Assembly: GCA_050741915.1 (NCBI GenBank)
Contig: JBOGEX010000100.1
Location: 1-27,188 of the forward strand
Direction: 5' to 3'
Source: JACCTH01 sp050741915
GTDB taxonomy: Bacteria > Actinomycetota > Acidimicrobiia > Spongiisociales > ZC4RG35
DNA: 27,188 bases
Shown here piece by piece: positions 14,974 through 22,909 of the stretch (its first letter is position 1; the number at the start of each line of letters is the position of its first letter). The position numbers and the translations under genes are program-made. The notes below the pieces were generated by a model that made no database searches, was not told the origin of the DNA, and was given only the letters and a program-made list of their open reading frames with translations.

Positions 14974-15372
14974 ATGCCGGCCTCTGAGGCCCGGGTCGAG
15001 ATCGTGGAGCCGAGCCGATATGTGGTGGCCCTATGCAAGCACTTCAGCTACAGAGCGCGCACGCTCCCTGAGGTAGAGGCGCACGTCGAATGGTCCGACG
15101 ATCACGGGGTGGCCAATTTCGGCTGGGGTCAATGCGTTTTGCATGCCGACTCGGGTGTCCTCACCTTGCGCGCCGAGGCCGCCGAGGAGGCGAACCTGCG
15201 TCGGGTCGAGCTGCTCGTCTCTGACCACCTGGAACGGTTCGGCAAACGCGACCAGCTGATTGTGACCTGGACATCTGCCCGCGAAGACCGTGGCGGTCGC
15301 CGGGACAGCCATCACACCGCAGATGGCCATTCCCTGGAGCATCCACGCAACGGAGGAGAAGCACATGACTGA
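14974..15372 (+). CDS. DUF2218 domain protein
   Basis: This 132-residue protein begins at ATG 14974, which has AAGG and GGGG upstream; ATG 14935 is an alternative adding 13 residues. The DUF2218 pattern is clear, with a start like EARVEIVEPSRYVVALCKHF, the central GWGQCVLHADSGVLTLRAEA, and VSDHLERFGKRDQLIVTW. The conserved cysteines C and the KHF motif are kept. The biochemical function of DUF2218 is unknown; members often lie near metal or iron-uptake genes. After residue 100 the tail is hydrophilic and atypical (REDRGGRRDSHHTADGHSLE). The end overlaps the next gene by eight bases, so a short operon is likely. Confidence 0.8.
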   Translation: MPASEARVEIVEPSRYVVALCKHFSYRARTLPEVEAHVEWSDDHGVANFGWGQCVLHADSGVLTLRAEAAEEANLRRVELLVSDHLERFGKRDQLIVTWTSAREDRGGRRDSHHTADGHSLEHPRNGGEAHD

Positions 15373-15538
15373 ACCGCCTCGCCAGGACGACACTGGCGTG
15401 GGGGCCGAAGATGGAGAGAGCACCGGCCTGGCGCGCTGGCAGAAGGTGCTTGGGCTCATCGGCCTGGTGGTGCTGCTGGTTGTCATCGGACTCGTCATCG
15501 GTGGTGGCCACACACCACCCGTACAGCACGGCCCGTGA
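15365..15538 (+). CDS. Small single-pass membrane protein
   Basis: This 57-residue protein starts at ATG 15365 after GGAGGAG, a strong ribosome site inside the end of the DUF2218 gene. The first 28 residues are acidic and polar. One membrane helix, VLGLIGLVVLLVVIGLVIGG, follows, then a short HTPPVQHGP tail. Small proteins of this build are common in actinobacteria and have no established function. The position suggests a partner for its operon neighbours. Confidence 0.75.
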   Translation: MTEPPRQDDTGVGAEDGESTGLARWQKVLGLIGLVVLLVVIGLVIGGGHTPPVQHGP

Positions 15539-15644
15539 TGCCGTCGGTTCAGCTTCCCGGTCTCGAAATCGCCACGCCGAGGATTGGCCCAGCGGGTCGG
15601 TTCGACACACCCCAATCCGGGCCGGGGAGTCCCGAAAGGGTCCC

Positions 15645-16532
15645 ATGGTCCAGGCGACCAGGGGGTTCATGCTGATGACCGCCATGCGCGACGTCGCTCG
15701 CACTCTCCGAGGATCGCCTCTGTTCGCACTGGCCCTGCTGCTCACTCTTGTGGCAGCTGGGTTCAACGGTCTGATGGTTTTCCTGATGCTGTTGGAACTC
15801 GACTTGCCGGGGGCATTCGGTCTAATGACCCACTTCCAGGAGCCCCGCCACCGTGTCCACGATCTCACTTTCGGCTTCCTTTTCGTGCCGGCTGTGGTCG
15901 GGATACTCGCCCAGTTCCGACGGCCATCGCGCAACGTCGCCGGTCAGTTGATGGCGCTCATCCCCTCGATCGGGCTGCTCCTGACCCTGTTGCTGACCCT
16001 GGTCCTGTCGAACAACACAAGGGTTGCACAACCCCCGTGGATAACTGTCGGGGCTGCTGCTCTCATCTCAGTGAGCCTTCACCCTGCTGGTCGTGATTTC
16101 TTCCGTTCGTTCAGTGTCTCGCGAGCCAACCGGGTGATGCTGGTACTGGTCATCGTCGCCGCAGTGCCGCTGCTCGTCTACGCGTCCACCAACATCGGGC
16201 TGCAGGGGAGCGCCGTCGACGATCATGCCGCTGCCGGCCACTACGGGTTCATGGCCGCCTTCAGCTTCACGGTCGTCGGGGTGGGCCTGCTGGCCAGCCT
16301 GCGGCCAGACGGCTGGAGGCTCACGGCGTTGGTCGCCGGGCTCCTCCCAGTCCTTTTCGGGGTCACCTCGCTGGTCTACCCGGTCAGCTCGAGCCTAAGC
16401 CCGCCTTGGGCTATCGCCGCCATTGCGTGGGGGGTCGGGTTCGTGGCGGTGGCCGAGCGCACCAGGAACGGGGCCGGTGCGGACCTGCTCGGCTCACGGC
16501 GAAGGAGCCCAACCGGCTTGGGGGATAGCTGA
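15645..16532 (+). CDS. Polytopic membrane protein of unknown function
   Basis: This 295-residue protein is read from ATG 15645, four bases after AAAGGG; ATG 15669 or 15675 is possible. About eight membrane helices are visible, including LFALALLLTLVAAGFNGLMV, LTFGFLFVPAVVGILAQF, GLLLTLLLTLVLSNN, VMLVLVIVAAVPLLVYAS, GFMAAFSFTVVGVGLLASL and LTALVAGLLPVLFGVTSLV. A histidine-bearing loop (HFQEPRHRVHD) follows helix 1. The tail is basic and cytoplasmic. I recognise no family. The 106-bp gap upstream lacks a clear terminator, so it may belong to the DUF2218 operon. Confidence 0.75.
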   Translation: MVQATRGFMLMTAMRDVARTLRGSPLFALALLLTLVAAGFNGLMVFLMLLELDLPGAFGLMTHFQEPRHRVHDLTFGFLFVPAVVGILAQFRRPSRNVAGQLMALIPSIGLLLTLLLTLVLSNNTRVAQPPWITVGAAALISVSLHPAGRDFFRSFSVSRANRVMLVLVIVAAVPLLVYASTNIGLQGSAVDDHAAAGHYGFMAAFSFTVVGVGLLASLRPDGWRLTALVAGLLPVLFGVTSLVYPVSSSLSPPWAIAAIAWGVGFVAVAERTRNGAGADLLGSRRRSPTGLGDS

Positions 16533-16567
16533 TCGTCGACAGGGCTCGCATCCAGCCGGGAGCTGAC

Positions 16568-17697
16568 GTGCGACGAGTGACGCACCACGGCCCGATCTTG
16601 GGCACGCTCCTGCTGCTGCTCGCTGGTTGCGGCGACGGCCCAGCGGTTCAGGCAACCACGGAGCTGGCGGTATCCGGCACCGACAGGCGTCTCCCAGATC
16701 GTGCGCAGTGGTCGCCACCTCCTCGATCTGATCAACGAGGTGCTCGACATGACCGCCATCGAGTCGGGGCGGGCGACCCTGTCGGTCGAGTCGGTCAACC
16801 TCGACGAGGTGCTGCGTGAGGCGGCATCTCTCATAGGTCCCTCGGCCTCGGAAGCCAACGTGGCGGTGATCATCGAGCCCAACCCGGATGATTTCAGCTG
16901 GGTCACCGCCGACCGCCAGCGTCTGCTCCAGGTTCTGCTCAACCTGCTTTCCAACGGGGTGAAGTACAACAAACGGGGAGGCTCGGTGCGGGTGTCGACC
17001 GGCGTAGTCGACGACCGGGTCTGGGTCGAGGTCGAGGACACCGGCCCCGGAATTCCCCCCGAGCAGCTAGGCCGCCTCTTCGTGCCCTTCGACCGCCTCG
17101 GGATGGAGGCGACGTCGATAGAGGGCATCGGACTCGGGCTCTCGCTGTCAAAGGCCCTGATTGAGGCGATGTCGGGGAGTCTCAGCCTCCGGAGCACGGT
17201 CGGCCGGGTTCGATTTTCCGCGTCGAGCTGGCGGCGGCCATCGCACCGGACGTGGCTGGGGACGCGGCGGGTGCCGACGCGATGTTGGAGGCTTCTCGCC
17301 CCCTGTCGGGCCGCCTCCTCTACATCGAGGACAACCTCTCCAACATCAAGCTCATCGAGCGGATCATCGAGCGACGGCCCGGGGTCGAGATGCTGGTGTC
17401 CTCCCAGGGACGATCGGGCTGGAGATGGCCAGGCAGCACGAGCCAGGTCTGATCTTCCTCGACCTGCATCTGCCCGACATCCACGGTTCCGAGGTGCTGA
17501 GTCATCTCCGGGCCGACCCCCGCACCGCCGGCCTCCCTGTCGTCGTGCTCTCCGCTGACGCCACCCCGGGTCAGTTGAAGAAGCTGCTGGCCAGCGGGGC
17601 CAACGAGTATCTGACCAAGCCGCTCGACGTGGCGAAGGTCCTCGCCGCGTTGGATCGATTCCTCGGGCCCAACGGCGACGGGGGAGCGGCCGCTTAG
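16568..17697 (+). pseudogene. Hybrid histidine kinase fragment fused behind a lipoprotein-like start
   Basis: A GTG at 16568 after GGAG opens a lipoprotein-like leader with lipobox LLAGC (C21), running about 40 residues. A different frame then encodes kinase sequence from about 16689. It gives the second HisKA helix (VSQIVRSGRHLLDLINEVLD), the N box NLLSNGVKYN, the D box EDTGPGIPPE and the G boxes GIGLGLSLSK. A receiver domain follows (LLYIEDNLSNIKLIERIIE, phosphoacceptor in LIFLDLHLPD, lysine in LTKPLD). The H box with the phosphoacceptor histidine is missing. Frame changes near 17209 and 17407 each fit loss of one G in a GGG run. The gene is probably a non-functional leftover. Its TAG stop overlaps the stop of the convergent gene at 17694. 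Confidence 0.8.
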
Positions 17698-18849
17698 CCT
17701 TGGGCCGCGGGCAGCGACAGCTCGAAGGCGGTGCCATCGGGGTGGGGCACGAGTCTGATGTCACCCTCCATAAGACGGGCCAGGAAGCGGGAAACCGTGA
17801 GACCGAGCCCGATCGAGGCCGGCTGGCCGGCGTCGCCCCGCCCGTGGTGGTAGGGCTCGAACAGCCGGTCCAGCGACTCCGGGGGGACACCGGGACCGTC
17901 GTCGATCACGGTGATGGTGCCGGTCCCTGCCGACGTGCCCAGCTCGACCCTGATCACGTCCCCACCGTGACGTAGCGCGTTGGTGATGAGGTTGCGGAGG
18001 ATCTGCCGGACCCTCAGGTGGTCTCCCTGCACCATCAGCCCGCCGACCGGTGGCTGGACCCGCCCGCGATCGGCCTAGGGGATTCCTAGGACAACTGCGT
18101 TGAGCTCCTTCGTCAGGTCGACCTCCTCTTTGAGCACCTGGACCGCATTGATGTCGGACCGGGCAGCGACGAGAAGGTCGTCGATGATCGCCGAGAGGTC
18201 GGCCGCCTGCTCGGCGATTATCTGTGCCGCACCTGCCACCTCCTCCCGGCTGAGATCGTCGGTGTTGCACGCCAGCTCATTGGCGAAACCGAGCACTGCG
18301 GTGAGGGGGGTGCGGAACTCGTGGCTGACACTGGCGATGAAGACGTCCTTGGCCTTGACCAGGTTCTCCAGACGCTGCATGGCGGTCTTCAACTCGCTGG
18401 TTTTCTCTTCGACCTCGGATGCCAGCTCGTGCCGGGAGTCGGAGAGGGCTATGTGCAGGGTCCGGAGCTGGAGCAGGTGCTTGACTCGCAACGTCATCTC
18501 CACCACGTCGATCGGCTTGGTCAGGAAGTCGTCGGCTCCGAGCATCAGCGCCTTGCGCCGAGTCTCGGTGGTGGCATCGGCGGTCACGACCAGCACCGGG
18601 AAGAACTCGTCGTCGGGGACCGTCTCTCTGATCTTCTTCAACAAGTGGAAACCATCGATCTCGGGCATCTGGAGGTCGGAGATGACGAGGTCGACCTTGA
18701 GGGGGTCGACCGCTTCCAGCGCTTCGTGGGGATCGCTAAACAGACGCAGGTTCCAGTAACCCGGCGGCCAAGAGGATCTGTTCGCTCAACCGGAGTGAGG
18801 CCGGATCGTCGTCGACGACCAGCACTAGGGAATCGGTCTGTGCCCTCAT
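17694..18849 (-). pseudogene. Receiver-histidine kinase gene broken by a frameshift and an amber stop
   Basis: From ATG 18849 the frame reads MRAQTDSLVLVVDDDPASLR and so opens a receiver domain. Near 18757 one extra base breaks the frame; beyond it LVISDLQMPEIDGFHLLKKI continues with the phosphoacceptor aspartate and then FLTKPIDVVEM. A coiled linker, the HisKA box (ASVSHEFRTPLTAVLGFANE) and the ATPase domain (NLITNALRHGGD, DDGPGVPPE, IGLGLTVSRFL) follow. At 18075-18077 an in-frame TAG splits HisKA from the ATPase domain. A single C-to-T change from CAG (glutamine) would explain it. An internal ATG (about 18035) could make the ATPase part alone. The two lesions make a full product unlikely. 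It converges on 16568-17697. Confidence 0.85.
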
Positions 18850-18943
18850 GTCTGGTTGTTGTCGTTACCTAATCGACCGATTTCAGGGGAAATTGAGCGA
18901 GGGGACCCTTCGATCCAGATGGGAGATGCCAGCCCGTGAACGG
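18850..18943. other. Short intergenic stretch
   Basis: No gene was seen. It would carry the promoter of the minus-strand kinase, but no confident hexamers are visible. Confidence 0.3.
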
Positions 18944-19049
18944 TGTCATATCCTTCCCCACCTCGGTGCGATCCCTCCTCGGAATCCCAATCCGAATAGA
19001 TCAAATATCTCTACGCCGATCTGCTCGGCAACGGTGACGCCAGAACCGG
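18944..19049 (+). pseudogene. Tyrosine integrase fragment, plus strand
   Basis: The frame reads CHILPHLGAIPPR and, after a frame change near 18995, IKYLYADLLGNGDART. This matches the core-binding segment HVLPHLGEIPLRKLQTERLE and SLYVDLLDHGR of the integrase at 6991-8131. About 35 codons remain. It runs directly into an oppositely oriented integrase fragment. Confidence 0.65.
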
Positions 19050-19402
19050 GCAATCGCGATCCGAGATCTTCGGAAGCGAGGCGTTGGAGCGGAATGTTTC
19101 CAAGGTTGGGTACGACGTGCAGTTCGATGTTGCGGCGGTAGCACGAGAACGTCGTTTCTTCGTTGCGTCCTGCGAACTGGGAGCCACCCGCTCGAGGAGG
19201 TACACGCCCAAGGCGATCTTCTCCGGCGCCCGGTAGTCGCCGTCGTGATGCTGCTTAACCAGGTCGGCCAGAATCCGCTCAGCTTCCTTTTTGGTGGATC
19301 TGGCTCGATGCCAGCGGCGACGCGGCTTGCCGGTCGCCGGGTTGCTGCCTTCGTAGATGACGACGATGTTGCCTTTCTTGGCGATGTGTCTCTCAAGTTG
19401 TG
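19050..19402 (-). pseudogene. Tyrosine integrase N-terminal fragment, minus strand
   Basis: The frame reads IAKKGNIVVIYEGSNPATGK, then PRRRWHRARSTKKEAERILA and DLVKQHHDGDYRAPEKIALG, the arm-binding domain of a phage-type integrase. It continues with frame changes as ERWLPVRRTQ and CYRRNIELHVVPNLGNIPLQ. No start codon and no catalytic domain are present. It is related to, but clearly diverged from, the integrase at 6991-8131, so a third element once lay here. Confidence 0.75.
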
Positions 19403-19997
19403 CCGGCTTCTGTCGCTTGGTGATCGGACGTGTCGTCTGATGCCGCCGGGATGCTGGACGATCCTTCGAATCCCGTTGAGCAGTTCGAGTGCCCGCCGGA
19501 AGGTGCTTTCGGCCTGGTCGACGTCCCCCAGCGTCTGGGTGACGAGCACTTGGATATGCGGCGATTTGATGGTGTTGAGGAGGCGATCCCGGTGCCGGCC
19601 CGGCCGATCGTGGTGGTATAGCTGATCCATTTCTGTAGAGCGTCTCAGTAGAGGGTTTCGGTTTCCGATTCGGCGAACCGGACCTTGAGGTATACGGTGA
19701 ACTCGAGCAGTCCGATGGGGCGTTGCCGGCCGGGTTGAGGAGCAACAAGCCATCGAACGCCGTTGTTTCTCATCAAGCCTCCCAGGGAAGCTACACAGGG
19801 GTGATTCCTCCTGAAGAGCCCAGCCATCGCGAGTACCCCGGTCAGAAAATCGACAGTCTCCTACTAGGCCCGCTGTGGGCCGCCCACGGAAACGGTGGGT
19901 AGACCAGACCTGCGCGGGAGGGCACAGGACCCACGAGGCCCTTGGGTTTCGCCATCGATCTGCCGATAGGAGGCCTGTGATCGTTGGAGGTGTGTAA
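19403..19997. other. Gene-poor stretch before the glycan operon
   Basis: No recognisable gene was seen. Minus-strand frames between 19410 and 19830 have protein-like patches (for example TLGDVDQAESTFRRALELLN and IGLLEFTVYLKVRFAESETE) but in different frames, so they may be decayed coding sequence. At 19867-19881 (GGCCC/GGGCC) and 19883-19899 (CCCAC/GTGGG) two small stem-loops precede the operon and may be leader structures or a terminator. Confidence 0.4.
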
Positions 19998-20462
19998 GTG
20001 AAAGTTCGCTTGTTTGTCCTCAGTCTTGTTGGTCTGCTCGGGTTGAGCGCCACCGCGCTCGCTCAGTATCAACCCGCTGATGGACCCGTAGAGTTGTCGA
20101 CGACCAATCTGGATCCCGGCGACGAGGTGGAGGTTTCGGGTTCTGGTTTCGCTCCTGGCAGTGAGGTCGTCCTGACCATCGAGTCCGAGCCCGTAATGCT
20201 GGCCACCGTAACGGCCAACAGCGGGGGCTCCTTCTCCAGCATCGTGACCGTCCCCTCGAACGTCGCGGCAGGCCAGCACACGATCTCTGCCACCGGCATC
20301 GACCCATCTGGTGCCCCCCGTGTGCTCGCCGCCCAGGTCTCGGTGGGAGGGTCCCTGCCCTTCACGGGGCTTCCGCTCGATTGGGTGGTAGTCGGCGCAG
20401 TGGTCCTGCTGACGCTCGGTGCGGCGATGCTGGCCATGCGGGGCCGCCTCAGCGAGTCCTAG
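19998..20462 (+). CDS. LPFTG wall-anchored surface protein with one Ig-like domain
   Basis: This 154-residue protein starts at GTG 19998, seven bases after GGAGG. A signal peptide (residues 1-22, FVLSLVGLLGLSATALA) is followed by an Ig/IPT-like domain (about 30-115; LDPGDEVEVSGSGFAPGSEV, PSNVAAGQHTISATG). The C-terminus has the sortase signal LPFTG, a membrane helix (WVVVGAVVLLTLGAAML) and positive residues (RGRLSES). A sortase would join it to peptidoglycan; none is in this window. It lies 30 bp before the glycosyltransferase operon and is probably co-transcribed with it. Confidence 0.85.
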   Translation: MKVRLFVLSLVGLLGLSATALAQYQPADGPVELSTTNLDPGDEVEVSGSGFAPGSEVVLTIESEPVMLATVTANSGGSFSSIVTVPSNVAAGQHTISATGIDPSGAPRVLAAQVSVGGSLPFTGLPLDWVVVGAVVLLTLGAAMLAMRGRLSES

Positions 20463-20492
20463 TCAACCCGGTCAGCCGAGCGGGAGGCCCTC

Positions 20493-21701
20493 ATGGATGT
20501 AACCGTTGTTCTGCCATGCCTCGATGAAGAGAAGTCGGTTGGCCTGTGTGTCGCCGAGGCGCAGGCGGCCTTTGGGTCCGCCGGTCTAGTGGGGGAGGTG
20601 CTGGTCGTCGACAACGGATCGACGGACTCCACCTTATCCGTTGCCTCCGCTGCCGGCGCCCGGGTGATCTGCGAGTCCCGACGGGGCTACGGCAACGCCC
20701 TGCGGGCCGGAATCGAGGGGGCGTGGGGGGATGTGGTGGTGATGGCCGACGCCGACTTCACCTACGACCTCTCGCTCATACCTCAGCTGGTGGCTCCGGT
20801 CATGTCGGGGAAAGCAGACATGACTGTGGCGGCCCGCCTAAGGGGAGCCACCCGCCGAACCATGCCGTTCCTGCACCGGTTCGTCGGTACCCCCATCTTG
20901 ACGATGTTGGTGCGACGGGCGGCGGGCGGCGACCTCGGCATCTCAGACAGCCAGTCGGGCTACCGAGCCTTCCACAGACGACGGGTGGGTGAGCTGGGTC
21001 TTCGCTCCACGGGGATGGAGTTCGCCTCCGAGCTCTTGATCAAGGCCGCCCGCCGTGGGTGGAGGATCGAGGAGATCCAGGGGAGCTACAGGGAGCGGAT
21101 CGGTCGATCCAAGCTGAACACCTTCCAGGACGGCCTCCGACACCTGGGGTTGATTATTCAGCTTGCCCCCGATCTGATACTCCTTGGTCCGGGCGCCCTG
21201 CTCGCCTTCTTCGGGCTTCTCGCCTCCCTGTGGACCTTGGTCCAGCCTGCCGGCGTTCCTCTCGGCTCCCTTCGGTGGCAGCCGGTGTTCTTCTCGTCGA
21301 TCTGCCTGCTGCTGGGCGTGCAGGCATTGATCGCCGGCGGTCTCCTGGCTCATACGTCGGCGGTGGCGTCCACCTCGTCTGGGAGTTGGCTGCAGATCGT
21401 TCGCAGCCCGAGATTCCCGCTGATCAGCCAGCGGATCGGCGTCGGCAGCATCGTGGCCGGCCTGCTGATCGACCTGGCCATGCTTGTGCGGTGGGTCTCC
21501 GGCGCACCTGCCCCTTCCAACGGCACGGCGGTAGCGGGCGTGGCACAGAGCTTGTTGTTGGTGGGCGGAACCCTGCTGCTCTTCGGGTTCGTGGCGCGCC
21601 TGATCTTCCTGCAACGGCGGCAGTACGACGGAATCTCCTCGCTCTGGCGAGAACCGGCACGGCCTGAACCAGCAATCGAAACCCTTCGTAACTCGGCGTG
21701 A
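20493..21701 (+). CDS. Family 2 glycosyltransferase with C-terminal membrane helices
   Basis: This is a 402-residue protein. The GT-A domain (about 1-230) has the family start VTVVLPCLDEE, the nucleotide motif VVDNGSTDST (38-47), the metal-binding D86-x-D88 (MADADFTYD) and SDSQSGYRAF (about 151-160), as in polyprenyl-phosphate sugar transferases of the DPM/GtrB type. Four membrane helices follow (LLGPGALLAFFGLLASLW, FFSSICLLLGVQALIAGGLL, VGSIVAGLLIDLAMLVRWV, LLLVGGTLLLFGFVARLIF). It probably transfers a sugar from a nucleotide donor to a lipid carrier on the inner face of the membrane. GGGAGG precedes the ATG. The end overlaps the next gene by four bases. Confidence 0.92.
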   Translation: MDVTVVLPCLDEEKSVGLCVAEAQAAFGSAGLVGEVLVVDNGSTDSTLSVASAAGARVICESRRGYGNALRAGIEGAWGDVVVMADADFTYDLSLIPQLVAPVMSGKADMTVAARLRGATRRTMPFLHRFVGTPILTMLVRRAAGGDLGISDSQSGYRAFHRRRVGELGLRSTGMEFASELLIKAARRGWRIEEIQGSYRERIGRSKLNTFQDGLRHLGLIIQLAPDLILLGPGALLAFFGLLASLWTLVQPAGVPLGSLRWQPVFFSSICLLLGVQALIAGGLLAHTSAVASTSSGSWLQIVRSPRFPLISQRIGVGSIVAGLLIDLAMLVRWVSGAPAPSNGTAVAGVAQSLLLVGGTLLLFGFVARLIFLQRRQYDGISSLWREPARPEPAIETLRNSA

Positions 21702-22909
21702 GCCAACCCGTGGTGCTCCCCAAACCATGGAGCGGCGCCGACGGCGTGAGCGTCTTGGCCTTCTCCGACTACTTCTCAGCGGCCGAGGGTGGAGGCGCCG
21801 AGCGAGTTGCGTACCAAATCTACCGGAGATGGGCGGAGAGCGGTGTGGCCGTCACCGTCGCCGTGGCCGACTCGGATGCTGACGTGTGGGGTGAGGAGGA
21901 GACCGGAGTGCGGGTGTGGCCCCTCCCTGCCGTCAACCTGACCCGGGTCCTGCATATTCAGGCATCCGTGGCGGTCGGAACCCGGAGGCTGATCGCGAGA
22001 CTCAGAGACCAGGGCCCTCCCCACGTCATTCACGCCAACAGCCTGCAGTTTCAGACGTCGGTGATAGCCGCCCGCGTGGCGACACGGCTCCGGATCCCGC
22101 TGGTGCTCACCGCCCACATCGGCGGTTTGGGGGCCATGACCTCACCCCTGAGGGAGATGGCGCAAATCCACGAGCTAACGCTCGGAAGATGGCTGCTCTG
22201 GCGTACCCACAGGATCGTGGCGGTGTCTCACCCCGTGGCCTCGCATCTGGAGCGGTATCCACAGGCCCGGGGGAAGGTCGTCGTGGTCCCCAACGGAGTC
22301 GACCACGCCGTCTTCCGGCCGGCTCCCCGGTCGGACTGGGCGGTCGGACCGGTCAAGATACTCTACGTCGGCCGCCTGATCCGCAATAAGGGACCCGACC
22401 AGCTTCTCGAGGCGCTGGCCCGGCTCGACCGTCGGGCGCTCCCCGCCTTCACCGTGACCTTCGTGGGCGACGGGCCGCTGCGTCGACGGCTCGAGGAGTT
22501 GGCGCAACGACACCACCTCTCGGAGGTCTGTCGCTTCGTAGGGACCCAGCCCAACGTCGCCGACCGGATGCGGGAAGCGGACATCCTGGTTCGGCCGTCG
22601 CAGACCGAAGGGATGCCGTTGGCAGTGCTGGAGGCGATGGCGTCGGGCTTGGCCATCATCGCATCGGACGTACCGGGCAACTGGGAGGCCCTCGGCGGAG
22701 GACAAGCCGGCCTTCGGTACCCGGCCGGGAACGTGTCGCTGCTGGCGGAGAGATTGCACTCTCTGATCTCCGACCCTCGGCTGCGCCACCGGCTCGGCAG
22801 GGTGGCTCATGACCGCAGTCTTCTCTTCACGTGGGACCGAACCGCCCACGAAACCCTTGAGGTGCTACGGGCGGCCGCCGATATCCCGCGCGTCCGGGAG
22901 CGTGCATGA
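21698..22909 (+). CDS. Family 4 (GT-B) glycosyltransferase
   Basis: This 403-residue protein starts at GTG 21698, sharing GTGA with the preceding stop. The N-terminal Rossmann half begins VLAFSDYFSAAEGGGAERVA, a typical GT4 acceptor-side opening. The C-terminal half has ILYVGRLIRNKGPDQLLEAL, VTFVGDGPLRRRLEEL and the donor-binding E-x7-E region QTEGMPLAVLEAMASGLAII. Enzymes of this type add sugars to lipid-linked or free glycans in the cytoplasm with retention of configuration. The acceptor and sugar cannot be read from sequence. It ends overlapping the oxidoreductase gene by four bases. Confidence 0.92.
   Translation: MSQPVVLPKPWSGADGVSVLAFSDYFSAAEGGGAERVAYQIYRRWAESGVAVTVAVADSDADVWGEEETGVRVWPLPAVNLTRVLHIQASVAVGTRRLIARLRDQGPPHVIHANSLQFQTSVIAARVATRLRIPLVLTAHIGGLGAMTSPLREMAQIHELTLGRWLLWRTHRIVAVSHPVASHLERYPQARGKVVVVPNGVDHAVFRPAPRSDWAVGPVKILYVGRLIRNKGPDQLLEALARLDRRALPAFTVTFVGDGPLRRRLEELAQRHHLSEVCRFVGTQPNVADRMREADILVRPSQTEGMPLAVLEAMASGLAIIASDVPGNWEALGGGQAGLRYPAGNVSLLAERLHSLISDPRLRHRLGRVAHDRSLLFTWDRTAHETLEVLRAAADIPRVRERA

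Noticed and set aside
16376..17890. 504-codon open frame on the minus strand
   Set aside because: It is opposite a recognisable kinase and membrane protein, has no domain and is Arg/Ser/Pro-rich, so it is a shadow.
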